Position numbers and translations under genes: made by a program
Part shown: in pieces, positions 33,933-41,268 of the stretch
How the letters are laid out: each line of letters begins with the position of its first letter
How positions within the stretch are numbered: the first letter of the stretch is position 1
The notes under the pieces: model-generated
Database searches by the model: none
The model's input: the letters and a program-made list of their open reading frames with translations, nothing else
What the model was told of the DNA's origin: nothing
From: CAYSCS01 sp964429695
GTDB taxonomy: Bacteria; Acidobacteriota; Aminicenantia; Aminicenantales; Aminicenantaceae
Direction of reading: 5' to 3'
Length of the DNA: 41,268 nt
Assembly (NCBI GenBank): GCA_964429695.1
Contig: CAYSCS010000086.1
Span: 1-41,268 of the forward strand

Positions 33933-35327
33933 TCAATGTATCCTCAAAACTCTCTCGTCTCGACCGACCTCTATCAAAGGTCGAGTTTGGATTCGAAGGT
34001 GACGGGCATAGGAATCAGGCATTCTTCTATAATTCAGAACCGCCTTTAAAATGACATCTTTCCCCGATAGTCTCTCTGGAACCTGCCAGCGATAATGCTC
34101 GACCCTTTTTTCAAGAGGCCTTAGCCTATTCTCAATCTCTTCAGTGGCATACCACTGGGCATAGGTAATATTCTTATCGGAATCAAGAAAAACACTATGG
34201 TAGATTCTATCCCCTTCGGGAAGAGAGTCTCTTTCTATAGGTTCGCTGTATCTGCTGTGGGTAGGGTAGGCAACTTTTTCGTTCGTGGTTATGAAATACA
34301 TATCATAAGGGTCATCTGGATTGGGCAATATCTTTATTTGCTCCAGTTCTCTTCCCTCCTCGTCATAGATTCCAACATGTAGCCAGAGGTCCCGCTCTTC
34401 TGAAGCTCCTGTAGGAAACTTATGTCCGGGAGCAAGGTGATGAACTTCAATCCTGAAATTGACTTCTTCTCCCACCTTTAAACTTGACTCATCGAGAAAT
34501 AAGGTTACCTTTGCCGCTCCCTCGACAAAGCCCTCAAAACCTCCTCCAAACCAATGCTCATGATTCTCCTCTCTGAGAGGTCCCATTTTGGCTGGCTTTC
34601 CTGAAAAAGGAGGCATGTGACAGTGTTGACAGACGATATTTCTTGCGGGATAAGGGCCTTCCTTATACTCCATTTCTGTTGCCTTTACCCAGACTCCAAA
34701 ATCATTCAACTCATTGTGACATATCCCACAAAATTCTGCACTTTCATGGAGTTCTGATCTTACTGTCCTGTGATAGGGAGACCAGGGAAATTCAAGGTCT
34801 CCCCTCTTTGGATCAACCCCGGGAGTAGGGTGCGAGAGATAATTGTGGTTGAAAGGAACTTTATCCTCAAAGCCCTCGATTGTATGGCATAAATCACAGA
34901 AGACACCTCTTTGCGCATAAAGCCTCATTTCATCTCTCTTCAGCCAGAAACTATCGGTTTTTTGGGAAGGAATTGGAGAGGGAGGGTGATCCCCAGCAAG
35001 AAAGGCCGAGGGAGAATGGCATCCCAGACATCCTTTTTTAAGCCCTTTAACCCTTTCGTCCCTTTCTGCATCCAAAAGGGCGAGTTTATAATACTGAGCC
35101 TGGAAAAAGTCTCCGCTGAATCCTCGAGACATCTGCGATTTCTCCCAAGTAGAGAACTTCTCCACGTGGCAACCAAGACAGATCTGCGGATTTTCAAAGA
35201 GGTTGTACTTTTCTTGAGTTTCCCTGTCTACGATTTTCTGGCTTCTCTCCTCTTTTTGACGAGATGCGAATAAACTCAATAAAAATATGGAAATAAACAG
35301 ACTAAAGAGCACTGCTTGTCTTCTCAT
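33933..35327 (-). CDS. Exported pentaheme c-type cytochrome
   Basis: The 464-residue protein has an N-terminal hydrophobic segment (about 5-21) that is an export signal or anchor, and five CxxCH heme motifs at about 50, 100, 144, 200 and 233 (CLGCH, CLGCH, CDLCH, CGICH, CQHCH). A C-terminal beta-rich domain of about 200 residues carries no heme. The spacing resembles cytochrome c554-type multiheme proteins (PF13435). It would carry electrons in the periplasm or at the outer surface. The ATG has GGGAG upstream. A beta-barrel gene lies 21 bases upstream on the same strand, suggesting they work together. Confidence 0.93.
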   Translation of the reverse strand: MRRQAVLFSLFISIFLLSLFASRQKEERSQKIVDRETQEKYNLFENPQICLGCHVEKFSTWEKSQMSRGFSGDFFQAQYYKLALLDAERDERVKGLKKGCLGCHSPSAFLAGDHPPSPIPSQKTDSFWLKRDEMRLYAQRGVFCDLCHTIEGFEDKVPFNHNYLSHPTPGVDPKRGDLEFPWSPYHRTVRSELHESAEFCGICHNELNDFGVWVKATEMEYKEGPYPARNIVCQHCHMPPFSGKPAKMGPLREENHEHWFGGGFEGFVEGAAKVTLFLDESSLKVGEEVNFRIEVHHLAPGHKFPTGASEERDLWLHVGIYDEEGRELEQIKILPNPDDPYDMYFITTNEKVAYPTHSRYSEPIERDSLPEGDRIYHSVFLDSDKNITYAQWYATEEIENRLRPLEKRVEHYRWQVPERLSGKDVILKAVLNYRRMPDSYARHLRIQTRPLIEVGRDERVLRIH

Positions 35328-35348
35328 CTTTCTCTCCCTTTAGCAAAA

Positions 35349-36161
35349 TTAAAATTTTATAACATAGGAAAAGATGCTTTTGATGATTATCTTCTCCGAA
35401 GCCTCTGTCAAACCAAATCCAATCCCTGTCTGCCACTTAATTCTTCTCCAGATAAAAAAATCCAGAGTAGGGAAGATATAATGACTCTGATCTCTCCATG
35501 GCTTTAGTTTAGCTACCTCTCCCATCTTTCCGTAAAACTCGATTCCAGGCTGGATAATAATTTTTTCTGTGGAATAAATCCCTTCTCCCCTGTTCAAGTA
35601 ATAGAGCCCAAAAGCATAATTGAGTTCAACACCTTCTCCAACTTCTGGGCCACTTGTCTTCTTTTCAAAGATGGGGTTAAAGTCGATTCTTAAAGCGCCC
35701 GCATCTTTCTCCAAGATGAGCCTTATCTCAATTTCCTCATAATCTCGATGACTTTTGTTATTAAAAATATATTCAAGATAGATCCCAATATCGAGGGGAC
35801 GGCTCCCCTTTTCAAAAAAAGCATAGTGAGCCATCAAAGCCTTGGTTCGCACATGGCGAAGAGCCTTACCCCTCGGGTCTTCATAGTCAAGATACAAGGC
35901 GATTCCCCATCTTCTGCTAAGGCCGTATTCGAGCTCAAATGAATGGGCAACAAGGCCCTCTCGAGATAATTTCTGGTTAAAAAAATTGTAATTCAGATCA
36001 CTGGAAGCGATGTAAGAGTTCCAGAGAGAAAATTCTATCTCCCCTGCCTCTACAGGCTGATAAGGGTAAACTTTATAAAATTGCGCCTGAAGCAGCGAGG
36101 TAAGGAATGAAAAGCTAAAAACTATAGAAGAAACCCTCTTCCTCAATACATTGATAAACAT
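35349..36161 (-). CDS. Outer-membrane beta-barrel protein upstream of the cytochrome
   Basis: The 270-residue protein has a signal peptide (about 1-27, ending LLQAQ) and alternating amphipathic beta strands through the rest, ending in Phe (SYVIKF), the C-terminal aromatic residue used for outer-membrane insertion. No family is recognised. The barrel could have about 12-14 strands. AAGGAG precedes the ATG. The pentaheme cytochrome gene starts 21 bases downstream, so the two are probably one operon and may form an outer-membrane electron-transfer or anchoring pair. Confidence 0.72.
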   Translation of the reverse strand: MFINVLRKRVSSIVFSFSFLTSLLQAQFYKVYPYQPVEAGEIEFSLWNSYIASSDLNYNFFNQKLSREGLVAHSFELEYGLSRRWGIALYLDYEDPRGKALRHVRTKALMAHYAFFEKGSRPLDIGIYLEYIFNNKSHRDYEEIEIRLILEKDAGALRIDFNPIFEKKTSGPEVGEGVELNYAFGLYYLNRGEGIYSTEKIIIQPGIEFYGKMGEVAKLKPWRDQSHYIFPTLDFFIWRRIKWQTGIGFGLTEASEKIIIKSIFSYVIKF

Positions 36162-36602
36162 TTCTTTCTCCTTGAAATCTATCGGGTTTTAAAATCACTC
36201 ATCCCTAAGAATCTCTATTGAATCAGATTCATAATTTTTCTAATTAATCTCAAAATCCTCGCCTTCTCCCCAAAGACATTTCTCGAAGGCTCATTCTTTA
36301 CTCTCTCTTGGAACTTCTTTTCTCGAGGAGAATTTAGCTTCCCCATCCTGAAAATTGTTCAATCCTTCAAGCGTCCTTTAAATCTAGTTTTCCCGAACTT
36401 AAATATCTCTCCTCTATCTTTATCAATAAAAAATTAAAATCATCAGGCTTCTTGGGGGTGAAATGAGAAGGGTTGGGGAGCGCATGATGTGCAAAGTAAT
36501 CGATATGTTCTCCCTTTCGTGATGTTTCTATTTTTCTAAATTTACTCATCAAAAAGACAGAAGAGAAAAATATAGCCTTCTAAATCTTTATTTAGTCAAG
36601 CT
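36162..36602. other. Intergenic region, no convincing gene
   Basis: It contains the upstream region of the beta-barrel gene and the 3' flank of the peroxiredoxin gene. A minus-strand frame at 36367-36549 (about 60 residues, starting MSKFRKIETSRKGEH) lacks a ribosome site and any family match that I can recognise. No terminator is clear. Confidence 0.45.
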
Positions 36603-37271
36603 TCATGGGTTATTTTTAAGCTTTGTGTGACAGAACCACCAATCAAAGCACTCGAACTTCTTGGGTCTCTCCGCGGCTGTTTTTTCGTCTGCAGCCGGAG
36701 GGATAATTACTCCATCTTGAATGAGCTCGTTATTTGGCCAGTTTGCAGGCAGAGCAACCTTATTTTTATCAAACACCTGGAGCCCTTCGACCATCCTCAG
36801 AATTTCATCTATATTCCTTCCCAGCTCCTGAGGATAATAAAGGATCGCACGAATCGTTCCTTGGGGGTCAACGATAAAAACCGCACGGACTGTGTTTGTT
36901 CCTTTTGCAGGATGGATTAATCCCAGCCGGGATGAGATGCGACCTAAATCATCAGCGATGACAGGAAATTCAATCTTTTCTTTGAGGTTCTCTTTTATCC
37001 ACTGAGTCCACTTGATGTGGGAGTAAACCTGGTCGATGCTGAGGCCGATGAGTTCCGTGCTGAGTTTGCGGAACTTAGAGTAACGCCGCTGGAAAGCATA
37101 GAATTCAGTGGTACATACAGGAGTAAAGTCTCCAGGATGAGAGAAAAGTATAAACCATTTACCCGCATAAGCCTCAGGAAGCCTCAAAGGCCCATGCGTT
37201 GTTTTTACCTCCACGCTGGGAAATTTTTCTCCGATAAGAGGCATCCTCTCCGTTTGGTTCATTTCATTCAT
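36603..37271 (-). CDS. Peroxiredoxin, Prx6 / archaeal-Tpx type
   Basis: The 222-residue protein has the peroxidatic cysteine C53 in HPGDFTPVCTTE and a C-terminal tail with C208 and C214 (ECFDWWFCHT). The pattern (peroxidatic Cys near 50, and two Cys six residues apart near 207 and 213) equals that of the archaeal thioredoxin peroxidase ApTPx, which resolves its disulfide with the C-terminal cysteines. It reduces H2O2 and organic peroxides in the cytoplasm. The ATG at 37271 follows AGGAGG. The perR gene is 27 bases upstream on the same strand, so it is probably transcribed with, and repressed by, PerR. Confidence 0.95.
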   Translation of the reverse strand: MNEMNQTERMPLIGEKFPSVEVKTTHGPLRLPEAYAGKWFILFSHPGDFTPVCTTEFYAFQRRYSKFRKLSTELIGLSIDQVYSHIKWTQWIKENLKEKIEFPVIADDLGRISSRLGLIHPAKGTNTVRAVFIVDPQGTIRAILYYPQELGRNIDEILRMVEGLQVFDKNKVALPANWPNNELIQDGVIIPPAADEKTAAERPKKFECFDWWFCHTKLKNNP

Positions 37272-37298
37272 GATAATTCCTCCTTTCTTAAACCTATT

Positions 37299-37703
37299 TT
37301 ATAAACAATCGGAACAAGTCCCGTAAAAATAGACCCGCCATGATTCTATTCGATTTTCGTCAATCTTATCCCGCGGGATATCTATCTCTCTAAAAATGTC
37401 TTTAACCTTCCCGCATTTCAAGCACTGGAAATGATGGTGAGGCGATGGATCAGGGTCAAAACGAATTCTTTTGTCTTCGAGAAGTAGCTCTTGAATTTCA
37501 CCAATCGCAAGCAGGGCATCGAGCGTGTTATAAACAGTAGAGAGTGACATCATAGGATAACGCTTCTTCACTTCTTCATATATCGCCTCAGCAGGGGGAT
37601 GATTCTTGTTGCCGATCAGATGTTCAAGTATGGCACATCGCTGGGGAGTGACCCTAAGACCATTCTTGCGCAGCTTTAAAAGAATTGAATTCAAATCTAA
37701 CAT
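37299..37703 (-). CDS. perR: PerR-type peroxide-sensing repressor (Fur family)
   Basis: The 134-residue protein has the N-terminal winged helix (LRKNGLRVTPQRCAIL, SLSTVYNTLDAL) and the C-terminal metal domain. Its regulatory-metal positions H35, D83, H89, H91 and D102 correspond one-to-one with the PerR residues H37, D85, H91, H93 and D104. The structural zinc cysteines are C94, C97, C130 and C133. The aspartate at 83 favours PerR over Fur. No ribosome site precedes the ATG, and a promoter lies only 6 bases upstream, so the message may be leaderless. The peroxiredoxin gene follows. Confidence 0.9.
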   Translation of the reverse strand: MLDLNSILLKLRKNGLRVTPQRCAILEHLIGNKNHPPAEAIYEEVKKRYPMMSLSTVYNTLDALLAIGEIQELLLEDKRIRFDPDPSPHHHFQCLKCGKVKDIFREIDIPRDKIDENRIESWRVYFYGTCSDCL

Positions 37704-37709
37704 GTATTT

Positions 37710-37738
37710 AAAATAAAATAATAATTATTATTTGTCAA
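37710..37738 (-). promoter_or_regulatory. PerR promoter with embedded palindromic operator
   Basis: On the minus strand TTGACA (37738-37733) and TATTTT (37715-37710) are 17 bases apart. An 18-base perfect palindrome, AAATAATAATTATTATTT (37716-37733), fills the whole spacer. It has the shape of a PerR/Fur box. Only 6 bases lie between the -10 element and the perR start codon. Binding by PerR would block RNA polymerase, giving autoregulation of perR and the peroxiredoxin. Confidence 0.75.
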
Positions 37739-38490
37739 GAATTATTTTTAATTAATATTATTTATAAATAAGGAAATCATAAAGGAATAAATTTCTGGCC
37801 CTTCCCCAGGTTAATTGATAAAAATCTTTATCCTTGAAGGAGTAATAGAAAGATGTCATTGAAGAAACGATGAGAATAAGAGTCGCGATATAAGGTAGAA
37901 AATGAAAGATAGATTTTTTTGTGCTCTAATTAATCTTTACCCTCAAAATAAAATCTCTATTTCTTTCCTTCTTTCCCTTATATTATTACTTACCAATTTA
38001 TTTAGAGAAGGATGCATTTCCTGGAATTATAATTCCTTTCATATCCATTCATATCCATAAGTTTGAGGATACCAATTTTCCACTTTTTCTAACTCATATT
38101 ATCTATTTAGGAGCCAACAAATTACGACCCTTTTTTATAAAAAATCACTGTTTTTCATGTTTTATGGTTAAAAATTGACCAAGTTAGGAAAAATAATTTT
38201 TTTGACCTCTGATGATAAGGGCATTTTTTTCTTATGTTCTTAAATCAGGAAAGAAAATTATATAAAATATATATAGAAAATTAACAATTCTTATCTTTAA
38301 ACTCAACTCCTTCGATTCTCCACATATTTTTATCCTATCTATATTCTTGCTTCCTCAGAGAGGGTAATTGCCCTTTGTTTACAATCCTTAGTCTGAATCT
38401 GAAGGCAAGTTTCGTGACTTAAATAAGACTTTAAGCTCTTAGTCGGAGGCGGTTTCGACTCTCTTCCCTGTGCAAAAGTCTTTCTCAGGG
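37739..38490. other. Long AT-rich intergenic region
   Basis: About 750 bases separate perR from the aldehyde dehydrogenase. No protein-like frame was found. An imperfect inverted repeat (TTTTTCTAACT around 38088-38098 with AGTTAGGAAAAA around 38182-38193) encloses about 80 bases of runs of A and T and might be a remnant of a small mobile element. The right end contains the nested hairpin at 38425-38482. Confidence 0.4.
38425..38482 (-). promoter_or_regulatory. Nested stem-loop at the 3' end of the aldehyde dehydrogenase gene
   Basis: Outer 8-bp stem AAGACTTT (38425-38432) with AAAGTCTT (38475-38482) encloses an inner stem AGTCG (38441-38445) with CGACT (38456-38460). It begins 8 bases after the leftward dehydrogenase stop. 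The absence of a clean T-run makes a simple terminator doubtful. It may protect the 3' end of the message. Confidence 0.35.
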
Positions 38491-39906
38491 TTACGGAAGA
38501 TAAAAGCAAACTACCTTTGGTTCTGTCATTTCTTGAAGCGCAAATTTAATCCCTTCTCTCCCGAGTCCAGAATATTTTACCCCTCCGAAAGGCATGGAAT
38601 CCAGTCTATAATCAGTTGAATCGTTGACCATCACTCCCCCACAATCCAGATTCAGAATGGTCTTGAAGGCAACGTCGACATCTCTAGTGAAGATAGCAGC
38701 ATGGAGACCGTAAGGGAGCTCATTTGCTTTTCTTATAGCCTCGTCTAGGTCATCAATTGGGTAAAGATTTACGGTCGGGCCAAAAACCTCTTTCTTGTGA
38801 ATATTTGCATTTTCAGGAACATTTTCTAAGACCGTCGGCTGAAGAAGCGCACCCTTTCGTCCTCCGCCTGTAAGCAGACTCGCACCCATTTCCACAGCCT
38901 CCTTAATCCAAACTTCCACTCTCTTAGCCTCCTCCTCGGTGATCATGGGACCCATATCGGTCTCTTCTGAGAGTTTATCTCCTATCTTGTAGCTTGAAGT
39001 CAAGGCCACAAATTTTTCTTTAAATTCTTCATAGATTTCCCTGTGGATGTAGAGGCGCTGGACTCCGATACAGTTCTGTCCCGCTGCCCAGAAGGCTCCG
39101 GAGACACAGGACTTAACTGCCCAATCAAGGTCTGCATCTTTCCAGACAATTACTGGAGAATTTGAGCCAAGCTCCATCCCGATTTTCTTCAATCCTGCGA
39201 GCTTTACAATCCTCATCCCTGCCTCAACCCCTCCCGTGAAAGACACCATCCTTGCCCTTTGGTCCTGGACGAGAAGGTCTCCAATCTCAGCCCCATATCC
39301 AGTCAAAACCTGCAACACGAGTGGAGGTAAACCTGCTTCGAGAAGCGCCTCAGCCAGCTTCAAAGCAGAAAGAGGAGTCAAGGTAGCTGGCTTCAAGATG
39401 ACCGCATTTCCTGCTGCGATTGCCGGGCCGAGTTTATGGGCAACGAGGTTCAAAGGGTCGTTAAAAGGAGTTATCGCCAGAATGATTCCAATCGGAAAGC
39501 GGTAATAATAACCATGCCTTTTCTCTCCCCCGGGAAAAGAACTGAAGGGAATCGTTTCTCCGAGGATCCTTTTTGCCTCTTCAGCCGAGACGGTTAAGGT
39601 GTTTATGCAACGGCTGGTCTCCTTTCTTGCTTCGCGGATAGTCTTTGAGGATTCCATGGCTATTAAGCGAGCAAAATCTTCAAAATTTGCTGAGATTAGG
39701 GAGGCAGTCCTGGAAAGAATCTGAGACCTTTCATAAACAGTTAATTTCTTGGCAATCTCAAATCCCTTCGTGGCTGCTTCGAAGGCTTTGTCAACATCCT
39801 CTCGAGTCGCACAGGGAACCGTATCTATCTGAGAATCATCAAATGGGTCTCTTACCATGATTTTTCTCTCCCTATCAACCCATTCTCCATTGAGAAGCAT
39901 TTTCAT
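38491..39906 (-). CDS. NAD(P)-dependent aldehyde dehydrogenase
   Basis: The 471-residue protein has catalytic C279 (AAGQNCIGVQR) and general base E245 (MELGSNSP), 34 residues apart as in the family, plus the cofactor-binding segments FNDPLNLVAHKLGPAIAAGN and FTGGVEAG. The closest-looking groups are lactaldehyde/succinate-semialdehyde and related dehydrogenases; the substrate is not determined. The start has GGAGG at good distance. It seems to be a single gene, and the insertion sequence begins only about 50 bases upstream of its start, in the place where its promoter should be. Confidence 0.94.
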   Translation of the reverse strand: MKMLLNGEWVDRERKIMVRDPFDDSQIDTVPCATREDVDKAFEAATKGFEIAKKLTVYERSQILSRTASLISANFEDFARLIAMESSKTIREARKETSRCINTLTVSAEEAKRILGETIPFSSFPGGEKRHGYYYRFPIGIILAITPFNDPLNLVAHKLGPAIAAGNAVILKPATLTPLSALKLAEALLEAGLPPLVLQVLTGYGAEIGDLLVQDQRARMVSFTGGVEAGMRIVKLAGLKKIGMELGSNSPVIVWKDADLDWAVKSCVSGAFWAAGQNCIGVQRLYIHREIYEEFKEKFVALTSSYKIGDKLSEETDMGPMITEEEAKRVEVWIKEAVEMGASLLTGGGRKGALLQPTVLENVPENANIHKKEVFGPTVNLYPIDDLDEAIRKANELPYGLHAAIFTRDVDVAFKTILNLDCGGVMVNDSTDYRLDSMPFGGVKYSGLGREGIKFALQEMTEPKVVCFYLP

Positions 39907-39955
39907 CTTTTACCTCCTTAATTCTTGACTATGCCTGTTCAAAATTAGTTAAAAT

Positions 39956-39993
39956 ATTGATATTTAAAGAGATATCTGGTATATTTTTTATCC
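39956..39993 (+). repeat. Left terminal inverted repeat of the IS
   Basis: The segment with ATTG, ATTTAAAGAGAT and TTTTTTATCC aligns with the reverse complement of 41218-41251, with small gaps. The alignment was made by eye. Confidence 0.5.
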
Positions 39994-40019
39994 TTTACCT
40001 CCCCTAAGGAGAAGTAACC

Positions 40020-41180
40020 ATGAAAGGGCAACTTAGTTTTGCAGATTGGATAATCTCTCAGAATATCTCCAAGGATGACCCCTTGGCAAAGATTTTCTCC
40101 TCTATCGATTTCTCTTTTATCAGAAACCTTATCCCAGAATCTTCTTTGGGAAGAGAAGGATTTGACCCTGTTAGCCTCTTCAAAGCCTTGCTTTTGATTC
40201 CTCTTGGAGAAGTCCGTTCTCAGAGACATCTCGCTCGAAAACTGCGATTCGACGGCCGTCTGAGCTACCTTTGTGGATTCTCCTACGGTAAAACTCCTTC
40301 TCATAATACTTTTACTGTCTTTAAGAAAAGAGTGGGGGCGAAACGATTCAAAGAGATTCTGGAAACCCTGATCTCTCAAGCTCTTGCTTGTAAAGGGAAA
40401 GGAAAAACTTCCCTGGCCATAGATTCTACTCATATTACAGCTCACTCCAATCAAAAATTTCCTTCCGACAAGGACACTCGCTGAGGTGTGAAAGATGAGA
40501 ATACATTCTTCTTCGGGTATAAACTCCATGCCTCGGTCATTCCTTCTAACTTTCCCCTTCCTACCTCTGTTGAAATAACCTCGGGAGAAGCTTATGATGG
40601 AAGGTTCTATAAACCTCTCCTCAAGAATACTCTGGAGAAAGTCCCTGTAAATCGAGCCATCGCTGATGCCGCCTATGATAGCCTGGTCAATATCTCCTTT
40701 TCTGAGAAAGAGAAGATTCAGCCCTTCATCGCTTCTAATCCCAGAAACTCTAAAAACTCCACTCTGCTCTCTCAACTGACCATTACCCCCGAAGGAGAGG
40801 TGTTCTGTCCCGCAGGGAAAAAACTTATCTACTGGGGAAAAGAGAAGAAACGAGAAAGAATGAAGTTTCGCTGCCCCCTTATCAGGGAAAAAGGCCACTG
40901 TCTCTTCAAAAATAGCTGCTGGAAGGGAAAATACGGAAAGTCTTTCTATATCAGTACCCATCATCGCCTCTCGGAGAAGATGAAGCTTTTTAGAGCCACT
41001 AAAAGATTCAAAAAAGTCTATAAGAAGCGCCAGGCTATCGAAAGATTCTTCTCTCTGCTTAAAGAAAATTTCTCTCTGGAGAAAAAAATGAGAGTCAGAG
41101 GCGCTGAGAGAGTTCGTATCTATGTTTACATCGTTCTCTCTGCTTATGTTGCCTCCCTCGCCGCTCACGGATTTGGCTAA
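40020..41180 (+). pseudogene. DDE transposase interrupted by in-frame TGA
   Basis: Read through, the frame has 386 sense-equivalent codons. It has an N-terminal DUF772-like domain (residues about 30-115) and a DDE_Tnp_1 domain with D135 (AIDSTHI), D216 (IADAAYDS) and E341 (QAIERFFSLLKENF). Codon 155 is TGA (40482-40484) at the site DTR-stop-GVKDENTFFFGYK, where relatives carry Trp in DxRWGxK; a single TGG-to-TGA change explains it. There is no frameshift and all other motifs are intact, so inactivation is recent. The two halves are a 154-residue piece (40020-40484) and a 230-residue piece from GTG 40488. TGA is a normal stop elsewhere in the window. Confidence 0.88.
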
Positions 41181-41217
41181 CTGAGGATTCTTCAGTTCTT
41201 TAACAGAGGAAAGAGGA

Positions 41218-41251
41218 GGATAAAAAGGAGTAATCTCTTCTAAATGACAAT
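41218..41251 (-). repeat. Right terminal inverted repeat of the IS
   Basis: Blocks GGATAAAAA (41218-41226), ATCTCTTCTAAAT (41233-41245) and CAAT (41248-41251) are the inverted counterparts of the left end at 39956-39993. Confidence 0.5.
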
Positions 41252-41268
41252 CAGAAGGAGATAAATAA

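Larger units (their letters stand above)
39956..41251 (+). mobile_element. Insertion sequence of the IS5/IS1182-like DDE group, about 1.3 kb
   Basis: The element contains a DDE transposase gene and imperfect terminal inverted repeats. The left end is ATTG at 39956-39959, then ATTTAAAGAGAT (39962-39973), then TTTTTTATCC (about 39984-39993). The right end, read backward, is CAAT (41248-41251), ATCTCTTCTAAAT (41233-41245) and GGATAAAAA (41218-41226). About 12 of 13 positions match in the best block. No target-site duplication is visible, so exact ends are uncertain. It is inserted next to the 5' end of the aldehyde dehydrogenase gene. Confidence 0.65.

Noticed and set aside
36367..36549. 60-residue minus-strand frame upstream of the beta-barrel region
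   Set aside because: No ribosome-binding site and no family match; composition is plausible but not enough to call a gene.
38441..38470. Possible tRNA T-arm-like GGTTTCGACTC
   Set aside because: No acceptor or anticodon stems fit around it; it is part of the nested hairpin instead.
40482..40484. TGA recoded as Trp in this organism
   Set aside because: Several clear genes in the window end with TGA, for example at 14166-14168, 18120-18122 and 32974-32976.
39945..41168. 407-codon open frame on the minus strand across the whole IS
   Set aside because: It is antisense to the transposase, rich in Ser and Phe, has no family resemblance, and its openness follows from the codon usage of the true gene.

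Overview
The window reads as chromosomal DNA from an AT-rich, Gram-negative-type bacterium that lives without much oxygen. Support: several predicted outer-membrane beta-barrels and many exported proteins, a pentaheme c-type cytochrome, a flavodiiron protein operon, and a PerR/peroxiredoxin peroxide-defence pair. Signal peptides, beta-barrels and an ECF sigma/anti-sigma/DUF4097 operon recall Acidobacteriota/Aminicenantota-like genomes, but nothing here fixes the taxon. TGA is an ordinary stop codon (for example at the ends of the permease, the DUF917 gene and the PLP enzyme). TTG and GTG starts with good Shine-Dalgarno sequences are common.

Layout. 1-2.5 kb: a terminator of an upstream gene, a double-receiver response regulator and a YkvI-type membrane protein. 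2.5-9.8 kb: an exported metallo-beta-lactamase-fold enzyme behind a foldable leader, then leftward genes for an M1 metallopeptidase, a TPR plus two-lobed aspartyl protease, and a CBM9-like/alpha-beta-hydrolase protein whose nucleophile serine is alanine. 9.8-11.3 kb: a decayed, gene-poor tract ending in a broken cyclic-nucleotide-binding-domain gene. 11.5-18.1 kb (rightward): a PflX-type radical SAM protein, then the most unusual cluster: NCS1 permease, DUF917 (S-methyl-thiohydantoin desulfurase-like), AroM, DUF1177 and a Cys/Met-metabolism PLP enzyme, closed by a terminator. 18.2-30.1 kb (all leftward): a small beta-barrel, a PAS/HisKA_2 kinase, an O2/NO-defence operon (flavodiiron protein, DUF438-hemerythrin-PAS, DUF1858), Nudix plus RlmI-like methyltransferase, an SDR/CPBP/PAP2 envelope operon, and ECF sigma/anti-sigma/DUF4097. 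30.5-33.6 kb (rightward): penicillin acylase plus isochorismatase behind a strong promoter. 33.9-39.9 kb (leftward): pentaheme cytochrome with a beta-barrel, peroxiredoxin with PerR, and an aldehyde dehydrogenase. The window ends in an IS whose transposase carries an in-frame TGA.

How it fits together. The best candidate for an undescribed system is the import and processing cluster at 12.8-18.1 kb, probably for a hydantoin/pyrimidine-like, possibly sulfur-bearing compound, in which two members (AroM, DUF1177) have no established reaction. Other coherent units are an exported peptidase set (4.1-9.7 kb), oxygen and peroxide defence (20-22.8 and 36.6-37.7 kb), a possible outer-membrane electron-transfer pair (33.9-36.2 kb) and an amide-cleaving pair (30.5-33.6 kb). 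No rRNA, tRNA or CRISPR array was recognised.
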